Part shown: one piece after another, positions 1 through 6,343 of the stretch | How positions within the stretch are numbered: the stretch's first letter is position 1 | Layout: each line of letters begins with the position of its first letter | Source of the DNA: JBBRYW01 sp038253945 | Lineage (GTDB): Bacteria; Actinomycetota; Thermoleophilia; Gaiellales; Gaiellaceae | DNA: 64,000 nucleotides | Direction of reading: 5' to 3' | Assembly: GCA_038253945.1 (NCBI GenBank) | Contig: JBBSGR010000011.1 | Span: forward strand, 1-64,000 | Notes under the pieces: generated by a model | Told to the model about the DNA's origin: nothing | Databases searched by the model: none | Seen by the model: the letters and a program-made list of their open reading frames with translations, nothing else | Position numbers and translations under genes: made by a program

Positions 1-51
1 GCGCTCACGCACCTCGGCCGCCGGACTCTCCAAATGCAGCGCGGCTTCCAT
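1..51 (-). CDS. 5' end of an unidentified gene, cut by window edge
   Basis: An ATG at 51-49 on the minus strand opens a frame that runs off the left edge after 17 codons (begins MEAALHLESP). A strong purine-rich ribosome-binding sequence (GGGAGGAGAGG) lies directly upstream of the ATG, which is why I call a real start. Too little protein is visible to name a family. Confidence 0.5.
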   Translation of the reverse strand, partial: MEAALHLESPAAEVRER

Positions 52-156
52 CCTCTCCTCCCTCGAACGATGACCACTGATGCGGACACCGTTCGACGGC
101 GAGGGAGAGGTCCCTCTATCCGGCTAACAAAGTCCTACTAGAGAACCCATCGGGAA

Positions 157-184
157 AGCCGGGCTCCCATCTGGGCACCCGGCT
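157..184. other. GC-rich hairpin in the left intergenic region
   Basis: Seven-base arms AGCCGGG and CCCGGCT enclose a second short stem (CCCA/TGGG). It lies between the leftmost minus-strand gene and the small plus-strand gene at 233, so it would sit in the leader of the former or form part of a divergent control region. There is no T-run on either side, so a terminator role is doubtful. Nothing else is recognisable in bases 52-232. Confidence 0.3.
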
Positions 185-232
185 GCCTCCCGGTCCGCGC
201 CCCGCCCTCAGATGACTTTGTAAGATCGCGCG

Positions 233-424
233 GTGGCCGAGGGCAAGTACCTGCTCTTCGTCTCGAAGCCGACCGGCTACGAGCTGCGTGAGCGCGAGGG
301 CGATCCGCCCGCGGTGGGCGACGAGATCGCCGACGGCGAGCTTCGGCTTCGCGTCACCAAGCTGGCGCCCTCACCGCTCCCGGCGGACGCACGGCTCTGT
401 GCGTACTCCCAGCCTGTCAGCTAA
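233..424 (+). CDS. small hypothetical protein, 63 residues
   Basis: A 63-residue soluble protein starting with GTG. It opens with an aromatic beta-like stretch (YLLFVSKPTGYEL) followed by an acidic segment, and has no membrane segment or cysteine pair. Its coding pattern (strong third-position GC, sensible amino-acid mix) fits a real gene. It converges with the flavoprotein gene on the other strand and overlaps its stop by 8 bases. I do not recognise the family. Confidence 0.5.
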   Translation: MAEGKYLLFVSKPTGYELREREGDPPAVGDEIADGELRLRVTKLAPSPLPADARLCAYSQPVS

Positions 425-1517
425 GCGCAGTCTGCGCCGCGAGGCGTCCGAAGACGAGCGCGGCGGCCAGGCCACTCGCATAACCGCCGGCCGAGATCCC
501 CCCCGCGTCCGCTCCCGCGGCGTACAACCCGTCCACCGGCGTGCCGTCCAGACGGAGAACCCGCGCGCTCGGATCGATCCGCAGGCCGCCGATCGTGTGC
601 GTGATCCCCGGCTGCACGCGGACACCGAGGACCGCCTCTCGAGGGACGGGGAACGGCAGCTCGGCCGCCGGCAGAACGGTGCCGCCGACCGCCACCGCGC
701 GGTCGACCATCGTCCGCACGCCGCGCGCGCGAACCTCCTCCAGGAGCGCGCGATCGCCGAGGATGTACCAGGCGGCCGCGCCGGGCTGCCGGGCCGTTGC
801 CTGCACGACCTCCGTCTCGGACCACGACACCGGCGCCTCGAGGAACTGAGCGCCGGCCTCGTTCAGGACGAGCGCGTGCCGCGCGTAGAGCTGGGCGGCG
901 CCGACGAACTGCGAGGGCGGAACGTCGGCGTCCGGCATGTTGCGGCCGTAGAACTCGCCCATGCCAACCGAGGTGGCGGCGCCGCGCGCGAGGCCGAGCC
1001 GAAGACCGTCCCCATCGCTCCAGGGATTCGCACGGAGCCGAAGCGGCGCGGCCGGGCCAATGTGCTCAGCGACGAGTGCGGGGTCGCCCTGGAACCCGCC
1101 GGTCGCGAGAATGAGGGGCCCGGGGCCCGCATCCGAGCGGCCCTGGCCGGTCGAGCCGAGATGAACCTCGCCCGCGGCGCGGGCGAGCGTCTCGGTGAGA
1201 CCGGCGCGGTCGAACCGAACCCCCGTCGTGAGCGGGTTTCCCGTCCCGCGCTGCGCGACGGGCGCACCCAGCGACTCGAGCCACGCGATCCCGTCGTCGA
1301 GCCGCTCCCAGACGGTTCGCTGCAGCGCCGGGTCGCCGCCCGGGCACTGGGCCCTGAACTCCTCGAAGGCGCGGTAGCGCCAGACGACGCAGCTGGAAAG
1401 CAGCATCGACCCCCCGGGCCGGTCGCCCTGCTCCCAGACAACCGGCTCGACCCCCAGCTCCCGTGCCCGTACGGCGGCGCACAGGCCGGCCATGCCCGCC
1501 CCCAGAACCGTCAGCAT
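417..1517 (-). CDS. FAD-dependent oxidoreductase, fumarate reductase/ketosteroid dehydrogenase-like
   Basis: A 366-residue flavoprotein of the FAD_binding_2 kind. The N-terminus carries the dinucleotide-binding loop GAGMAG (residues 6-11) and an acidic end of the second strand (VVWEQ). The C-terminus has the usual second FAD contact with the glycine-rich segment AAGADAGGISAGGYASG near residues 333-350. Members oxidise or reduce carbon-carbon bonds next to carbonyl groups. At 366 residues it is shorter than most relatives (about 450-550), so the substrate cap domain is reduced. It is the last gene of a four-gene minus-strand run with the VOC protein, ferredoxin and receiver-like gene, only 5 bases after the VOC stop. 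The substrate cannot be told from sequence. Confidence 0.8.
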   Translation of the reverse strand: MLTVLGAGMAGLCAAVRARELGVEPVVWEQGDRPGGSMLLSSCVVWRYRAFEEFRAQCPGGDPALQRTVWERLDDGIAWLESLGAPVAQRGTGNPLTTGVRFDRAGLTETLARAAGEVHLGSTGQGRSDAGPGPLILATGGFQGDPALVAEHIGPAAPLRLRANPWSDGDGLRLGLARGAATSVGMGEFYGRNMPDADVPPSQFVGAAQLYARHALVLNEAGAQFLEAPVSWSETEVVQATARQPGAAAWYILGDRALLEEVRARGVRTMVDRAVAVGGTVLPAAELPFPVPREAVLGVRVQPGITHTIGGLRIDPSARVLRLDGTPVDGLYAAGADAGGISAGGYASGLAAALVFGRLAAQTALS

Positions 1518-1522
1518 GCGTG

Positions 1523-2197
1523 CTAAATCAGGGAGAACGTCGGCTTGTGCTCGACGTACTCGATCCGAGCGCGCTCGGGGCCGCGGAGAAAGACGGCGTA
1601 GGTGTTCGGGGCGTCGACGACGTCGTCGATCTCGACGCCGGCCCTTTTTGCCTCCGCGATGTGCTCCTCGGCCGAGTCGACGAGGACGGCGAGGTGGTTC
1701 AGGAGCGGCCGCTCCGGGTCGCCCGGATCGCCGCGATGGAACTCGACGAACGCTCCGCCCACCTCGACGCGAGGATTGCCGTCGGAGGCATCGGCCGGGT
1801 GGAAGCCGAGGCCCCCGTACGCGCGCGCCGTCTCTTCCGGACGGCCCGAGAAGAGCGCGACGTGATCGAGGTCGTACTCGACGTCGGTCGGCGCCTCGAC
1901 GAGTCGAAGGACGATACCCTCGCCGAGCTCGATGTCGCCGCCGCCAGGCTCAGGAAGCGCGCGCAGGGCGGAATCGAGATTGGAGACGCGGAACGCCACG
2001 TGCTTGAGCGCGCCGCGCTCACGCGGCCCGTCCGAGTCGAAGAGGGTCAGCTTGCCGCGGCGGGCGTCGGAGCCGACGAGCGTGAACCGGTCGGTCTGCT
2101 CGATCACGTGCATGCCGAGATGCGCGGTCAGGAAACCTGCGATCGGGTCGCGATCGGCAACCCACAGCGCGACGTGGTCGAGCGTCTTCGGGTTCAT
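1523..2197 (-). CDS. two-domain VOC (glyoxalase/dioxygenase fold) protein
   Basis: A 224-residue protein made of two vicinal-oxygen-chelate modules, roughly residues 4-108 and 110-218. Each starts with the strand motif that carries a metal-binding histidine (LDHVALWV and LDHVALF); another His is in LKHVAFRV. The layout resembles extradiol (catechol 2,3-) dioxygenases, but the shortened length makes an assignment to a ring-cleavage reaction unsafe. It sits 31 bases after the ferredoxin gene and 5 bases before the flavoprotein, so a shared transcript and possibly a shared aromatic or ketone substrate are likely. Confidence 0.75.
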   Translation of the reverse strand: MNPKTLDHVALWVADRDPIAGFLTAHLGMHVIEQTDRFTLVGSDARRGKLTLFDSDGPRERGALKHVAFRVSNLDSALRALPEPGGGDIELGEGIVLRLVEAPTDVEYDLDHVALFSGRPEETARAYGGLGFHPADASDGNPRVEVGGAFVEFHRGDPGDPERPLLNHLAVLVDSAEEHIAEAKRAGVEIDDVVDAPNTYAVFLRGPERARIEYVEHKPTFSLI

Positions 2198-2228
2198 GGG
2201 AAAGAGAGGGCGGCCGCGGAGACGGGTC

Positions 2229-2534
2229 TTATTCCAGTGGCGGATTCTGGACGTTGTGCTCGTCCGCGTAGGCCTGCGTCAGCTCGTTCACGACGCCCAT
2301 GCCGTCGCTGTACGCGTAGTTGATCTTCACGAACGGCTCCCACTTGTCCGGGAGCGCGTCCTCGGGGAAGATCGCCTCGACAGGGCACTCCGGCTCGCAG
2401 GCTCCGCAGTCGATGCACTCCTCGGGATCGATCACGAGAATCCGGTCGGCCTCGTGGATGCAGTCGACGGGACAGACATCGATGCACGACTTGTCCTTGA
2501 TGTCGATGCAGGGCTCGGCGATGATGTACGTCAC
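2229..2534 (-). CDS. fdxA: 7Fe ferredoxin
   Basis: A 101-residue ferredoxin starting with GTG (VTYIIAEPC). Cysteines 9, 17, 21 and 25 followed by 40, 43, 46 and 50 give the pattern of seven-iron ferredoxins, with one 3Fe-4S and one 4Fe-4S centre. The PVDCIHE and ECIDCGACEPECPVEAIF stretches are typical of the actinobacterial FdxA family. It carries electrons in the cytoplasm. The start overlaps the stop of the upstream receiver-like gene by four bases (GTGA), so translation is probably coupled. The downstream flavoprotein is a possible electron partner, by inference only. Confidence 0.92.
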   Translation of the reverse strand: MTYIIAEPCIDIKDKSCIDVCPVDCIHEADRILVIDPEECIDCGACEPECPVEAIFPEDALPDKWEPFVKINYAYSDGMGVVNELTQAYADEHNVQNPPLE

Positions 2535-2854
2535 GGCTCGGAGTCTACCGAGGCGATCAGCGCATCCACGATGAGGGAGGCGCGCTCCACGAGGGCCGAC
2601 TTCGCGAGCACCTGGTCGAATCCGGCGGCGTGCGCGGCCCGGAGGCCGGCCGTGTCGGTGTGGTTTGCGAAGCCGACGATCGGGATGTCCGGATAGGCGT
2701 CCGCGACCTCCGCCGGGTCGACCCGCGCGATGTCCGCGATCACCAGCTCGGGCGCCTCGACGCTGTCGTGCGTCACCAGATGGTGACCGGGAAGCAGCCC
2801 CTCGAGCTTGGCCCGGAAGAAGAGGTCGACCCCAGACAGCAGGATCGTCGGCAC
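2531..2854 (-). CDS. receiver-like protein, 107 residues
   Basis: A 107-residue single-domain protein from a GTG at 2854. The fold pattern of a response-regulator receiver is visible: an acceptor-like aspartate near residue 41 (ELVIADIAR), a beta-4 strand (IPIVGFANH) and a conserved-looking lysine near 85 (VLAKSAL). The usual acidic pair at the end of the first strand is missing (TILLSGVD), so it may be a pseudo-receiver that cannot be phosphorylated. It is coupled to the 7Fe ferredoxin by a GTGA overlap. An effector domain is absent. Confidence 0.6.
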   Translation of the reverse strand: MPTILLSGVDLFFRAKLEGLLPGHHLVTHDSVEAPELVIADIARVDPAEVADAYPDIPIVGFANHTDTAGLRAAHAAGFDQVLAKSALVERASLIVDALIASVDSEP

Positions 2855-2878
2855 GCCTTGAAAAGTACCACCGCAGTG

Positions 2879-3235
2879 ATGGTTCCCGATACTGACGGCG
2901 TGTCGGTCGAGCACGACTTCGAGCGCGGCCTGCGGTTGATCCGGCGGCAGGCGTACTTCGAGGCCCACGAGGCGCTCGAGTCGGCATGGCGCGCCGCTCG
3001 AGTGGACGAGCGCGACTTCTTTCAGGGTCTCGTCCACGTCACCGTCTCCTGGTACCAGGCGCGGCGCGGGAACGAGGTCGGTTGCGCGAGGCAGCTCGAG
3101 AAGGCCGCTCGACGGCTGGCTCGCTACGCGCCGGCTCACCGCGGTGTCGACGTCGCCTCCGTGCTCCGGCAGGTCGCTGCGGCGAGGGAGCGCGTCGAGT
3201 CAGGCTCGCTCGAGCTCGATCCGCCGCTGCTCTGA
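2879..3235 (+). CDS. DUF309 family protein
   Basis: A 118-residue helical protein. The signature of DUF309 is clear: YFEAHEALESAW near residues 25-36, then FFQGLVHVTVSWYQARRGN. The family is small, all-helical and of unproven function, with buried His/Glu residues. ATG 2879 is used here; a GTG at 2900 would give a protein beginning directly before the conserved region and is a reasonable alternative. It diverges from the receiver-like gene and converges on ccdA. Confidence 0.85.
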   Translation: MVPDTDGVSVEHDFERGLRLIRRQAYFEAHEALESAWRAARVDERDFFQGLVHVTVSWYQARRGNEVGCARQLEKAARRLARYAPAHRGVDVASVLRQVAAARERVESGSLELDPPLL

Positions 3236-3242
3236 CAGGCCC

Positions 3243-3956
3243 TTAAACCCCCAGCCCGAGCGGCTCCATCAGGCGGTTGACGACGGCGCGCACGATGCCG
3301 AAGCGGCCGAAGAAGAGTAGAAGGCCGAAGACGACGAGGAGCGCGCCGCCCCCGGCGCGGATGTAGAGGAAGCGGTCGCGCAGCCAGCGGAACGCGCCCA
3401 TGGCCCGCGCGAACGCGACGCCCGCGAGCAGGAACGCGACGCCGAGGCCCGCCGAGTAGACCGCCAGCAGGATCGAGCCGTCCGTCACGGTGCTGCCGTC
3501 GCTCGCGAGCACGAGGATCGACGCGAGGACGGGTCCGATGCAGGGCGCGGCGGAGACGGCGAACGCACCGCCGAGGAGTGCGCTCGAGCCGGCCCCCCGT
3601 GCGCGTACGAGCAGGCCCGGCAGCGCGAGACGCTCGGTCCAGGGCAACAGCCCCATGAACGCGAAGCCGACCAAGACGAGGATGAAGCCGGCAACCGCCT
3701 CGAGGGTCGACTGGTCGAGCGGCAGCAACTCGGAGACCGCCGCGGCGGCGGTTCCGAGCAGCACGAACACGAGCGTGAAGCCGAGAATGAAAGGGACGCT
3801 GCCCGCGACGACCCGACGCGCCGCGCCGCGCTCGCCGAACCGGCCGACGTCGACAGCGGACACCGTCGAGAGATAGCCGGGCACCAGCGGCAGCACGCAG
3901 GGGTGGATGACCGAGAAGAAGCCGGCAACGAACGCGACGGGAATGCGCTCCAGCAC
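3243..3956 (-). CDS. ccdA: CcdA-type cytochrome c biogenesis/thiol-disulfide transporter
   Basis: About 237 residues with six predicted membrane helices. The paired cysteine motifs that carry electrons across the membrane are visible: VIHPCVLPLVPGY near residue 20 and AAPCIGPVLAS in the fourth helix. CcdA passes reducing power from cytoplasmic thioredoxin to periplasmic thiol proteins such as ResA/CcsX. GTG 3956 places the start two bases after the CcmH stop codon. With the preceding CcmH-like and TlpA-like genes it forms a cytochrome c maturation set. Confidence 0.88.
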   Translation of the reverse strand: MLERIPVAFVAGFFSVIHPCVLPLVPGYLSTVSAVDVGRFGERGAARRVVAGSVPFILGFTLVFVLLGTAAAAVSELLPLDQSTLEAVAGFILVLVGFAFMGLLPWTERLALPGLLVRARGAGSSALLGGAFAVSAAPCIGPVLASILVLASDGSTVTDGSILLAVYSAGLGVAFLLAGVAFARAMGAFRWLRDRFLYIRAGGGALLVVFGLLLFFGRFGIVRAVVNRLMEPLGLGV

Positions 3957-3958
3957 GC

Positions 3959-4423
3959 CTAACCGTCGAAGCGGCGAAGCTCTTCGTCCAGCCGGCGCTC
4001 GAGCGCCGGCTCGAGGGCGAGGCGGCCTCCCGGAGGCGGTGGGTCGCCGCGCGACCTGCTCCAGCGCCACGCGAGCGCCGACGCCGCGACGAGACCTGCC
4101 GCGAGGCCCCCGAAGGGAAGCAGCCAGGCGAGCAGGTCGAAGCCGTGCTTCGGCGGTGCGGCGAGCACCTCGGGACCATAGAAGCCGACGAGCTTGGTCT
4201 TGATCTCGCTCTTCGTGTCGCCGGCCGCGATCCTCTGCCTGACGAAGCGGCGGATCTGATTCGCGACGGGCGCCTCGGACTGGTCGAGCGTCGTCTTACA
4301 GGTCGGGCAGATCAGCTCGCCCTCGAGCTCGGGCAGCGTCGGGTGCTGCTCGCTCGCGGCTGTCGGCCCGGCGAGCAAGAGCGCGAGCAAGAGCGAGAGC
4401 GAGAGGGCGACACGGCCCTTCAC
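3959..4423 (-). CDS. ccmH: CcmH-family cytochrome c biogenesis protein
   Basis: A 154-residue protein with an N-terminal signal/anchor helix (residues 5-22), the redox motif CPTC (ELICPTCKTTL, about residues 39-42) and the family segment IRRFVRQRIAAGDTKSEI. A second membrane helix follows around residues 97-120 and a basic, proline-rich tail ends the protein. CcmH/CcdX-type proteins reduce the apocytochrome heme-binding cysteines on the outside of the membrane. GTG 4423 overlaps the stop of the thioredoxin-like gene (GTGA). Confidence 0.88.
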   Translation of the reverse strand: MKGRVALSLSLLLALLLAGPTAASEQHPTLPELEGELICPTCKTTLDQSEAPVANQIRRFVRQRIAAGDTKSEIKTKLVGFYGPEVLAAPPKHGFDLLAWLLPFGGLAAGLVAASALAWRWSRSRGDPPPPGGRLALEPALERRLDEELRRFDG

Positions 4424-4983
4424 GAGCTCAGCGCGCGGTTGATGTTGCGCTCGAAGCGGGCCCTGTCGTCGGCTGTGTTGATCGCGCCGGCGAAATAGTC
4501 GTGCAATAGCTTTCCCTTGCGCGTCACGAAGAACGTCTCGGGAACCTGTGAGACGCCGTAGCGCCCGAGCACCTTCCCGCCGCGGTCGTACGCGATCGGA
4601 TACGTCATGTGATTCTTCCTGACGAACCGCCGCGCGTAGCCTCTCACGTCGTTGTAGTCGACGCCGAGCACGACGAGCCCGCGCCGGCGGTGCTTGCGCC
4701 AGGCAGCCTCGAGTGCCGGCGCCTCCTGCTTGCAGGGGCCGCACCAGGATGCCCAGAAGTTGATCACGACGGCCCGGCCGCGAAGTGATGCGAGCGACAC
4801 CTTCGTCGATCCCTCGAGCCTCGAGAGACGAAAGTCCGGCGCGTTTGGGTGCTTGCCCGCCCGGAGCGCGCTCTTGACGTTGCTCTTCGCGCTCGTCGCC
4901 ACCTTCCACACGAGCAGGCCGAGGAGCGCCGCCACCACCGCCACCGCACCGGCCTGCGCTGCGATGCGGAGGCGTCCGGCCAT
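4420..4983 (-). CDS. resA: TlpA/ResA-like thiol-disulfide oxidoreductase
   Basis: A 187-residue membrane-anchored thioredoxin-fold protein. An uncleaved anchor helix occupies residues 10-30. The active site is WCGPC (residues 80-84) in the NFWASWCGPCKQEAPAL context, and the cis-proline loop is VSQVPETFFV. It reduces substrate disulfides, probably for cytochrome c heme attachment, given that ccmH and ccdA follow in the same run. Its ATG overlaps the stop of a small upstream frame (TGATG), and its own stop overlaps ccmH. Confidence 0.9.
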   Translation of the reverse strand: MAGRLRIAAQAGAVAVVAALLGLLVWKVATSAKSNVKSALRAGKHPNAPDFRLSRLEGSTKVSLASLRGRAVVINFWASWCGPCKQEAPALEAAWRKHRRRGLVVLGVDYNDVRGYARRFVRKNHMTYPIAYDRGGKVLGRYGVSQVPETFFVTRKGKLLHDYFAGAINTADDRARFERNINRALSS

Positions 4984-5237
4984 CAGATGGTTGATCGGAG
5001 ATTCGGGTGCCGCTCGGGGGCGGCAGCGGCCAAGCCGGGCGCCGAGCTCGGCCCAGACGCGAGCCTCCTGCGGCTCAGGCGGGGCAGGCGACAGGTTTTC
5101 GCCGGAGCCAGTCCGGCGATCCCGGACGCATAGCGTGCTCGCAGCGCGGGCCCGTAGGCCCGGGCAAGAGCGAGCTCGACGATCCGGCGCCGTGCCGGGG
5201 CCGTCATCCGGCGCCGCTCGAATTTACGATCAATCAT
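4983..5237 (-). CDS. small basic ORF between L,D-transpeptidase and resA
   Basis: An 84-residue arginine/alanine-rich frame with no recognisable domain. Support is positional: its ATG follows the L,D-transpeptidase stop with no gap (TAG then ATG) and its stop shares a base with the resA ATG (TGATG), just as in translationally coupled operons. The amino-acid make-up is poor for a folded protein, so it may instead act as a leader that carries ribosomes to resA. Confidence 0.4.
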   Translation of the reverse strand: MIDRKFERRRMTAPARRRIVELALARAYGPALRARYASGIAGLAPAKTCRLPRLSRRRLASGPSSAPGLAAAAPERHPNLRSTI

Positions 5238-6287
5238 CTAGCCGGACACGATGAAGACGGGCGTCCCGATCGCAACGTGGTCGAAGAGCCACTCGGCCTC
5301 GGGAATTCGCATCCGAATGCAGCCGTGCGAGGCCGAGTACCCGATCGACGCCGCGTCAGGCGTTCCGTGGATGCCGACGCCCGGCGCGGTCAGGCCCATC
5401 CAGCGCGTGCCGAGAGGATTGCCCTGGCCCGGTGGGATCGGCTTCGCCCCCTTCGCCCAGGGCGAGTTGGGCGGGTACCACCACGGATCGCGCCACTTGA
5501 CGGCGATCGAATACGCGCCGAGCGGCGTCGGGTAGCTCGGCTGCCCGGTGGCGACTCCGAAGGTCCGCCAGGGCCGCATTCCGTCGTAGAGAGCGAGGCG
5601 ATTGAAGCTGCGGTGGATCACGATCGTCGCTCCGAAGCTGCTCCGCGTAACCGCGGGAGCTAGCTCGGTCAGCTTCAGCCGGACAGGAGCGCGGCTCCCC
5701 GCGCGGAGCGCCCGCACGATCTTCGGCAGCGCCGAGCGTGCGTCGAGCGCTTGGCCCGGCTGCTCCGGCGTAATCCACGGACGCAGGTTCCGCAGCGAGA
5801 AGCGGGCGTCGATCGGCTTTCTGTCGTAGCGCTTCGCGACGACCTTCACCCAGCCCCGGAGAACGGCGCCGTCGACGGTGACCGTCAGTGGAACGGACGT
5901 TCCGGGCGATGCCACGCTCGCCCGCGAGACGGCGGTCTTGATATAGGCACGGGCGCCAAGCCGGGCCGGCCGCGCCGCGATTCGCGCCTTGCCCACCAGC
6001 AGCGGAAGCGGGCGCTCGAAAGCGGCCGTGACCTTCCTGGAGGCCTGGGCGGCCGTCAGGTAGCCGACTCGGACCGGGCCGACGCGAACCCCGGGCGCGA
6101 TCGTCGCCCGCACGGGCGGAGGAGGGGGAGAAGTGGTGGGCAACGTCACGGTCGGCGACGTCGGGGTCGTCGTTGCCGTCGTGCCCGTGGTGGAGGTGGC
6201 GATGGTGCTCGCCACGACCGCGGCCGAGAAACCGCCGGCACACGCGAAACCGAGCACGAAAAGCGCTGCAAGAAGGGCTCGTCTCAC
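5238..6287 (-). CDS. L,D-transpeptidase (YkuD) with N-terminal membrane anchor
   Basis: A 349-residue exported protein from a GTG at 6287. A signal/anchor helix covers residues 3-25, then a Ser/Thr/Pro linker, a substrate-binding-like region (about 60-215) and a C-terminal YkuD catalytic domain. The catalytic motif is visible as HGT...SIGYSASHGCIRM with the nucleophile Cys near residue 323. Such enzymes make 3-3 cross-links in peptidoglycan or attach proteins to it. It heads a minus-strand run leading into resA-ccmH-ccdA. Confidence 0.88.
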   Translation of the reverse strand: MRRALLAALFVLGFACAGGFSAAVVASTIATSTTGTTATTTPTSPTVTLPTTSPPPPPVRATIAPGVRVGPVRVGYLTAAQASRKVTAAFERPLPLLVGKARIAARPARLGARAYIKTAVSRASVASPGTSVPLTVTVDGAVLRGWVKVVAKRYDRKPIDARFSLRNLRPWITPEQPGQALDARSALPKIVRALRAGSRAPVRLKLTELAPAVTRSSFGATIVIHRSFNRLALYDGMRPWRTFGVATGQPSYPTPLGAYSIAVKWRDPWWYPPNSPWAKGAKPIPPGQGNPLGTRWMGLTAPGVGIHGTPDAASIGYSASHGCIRMRIPEAEWLFDHVAIGTPVFIVSG

Positions 6288-6343
6288 GGCCTGAAAGTCT
6301 AGACGATCGCTCGAGAAATCCCGCCGACTCACCTTCTGCGATT

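Noticed and set aside
288..1526. A 412-codon plus-strand open frame
   Set aside because: Antisense to the flavoprotein gene, which has clear FAD-binding motifs.
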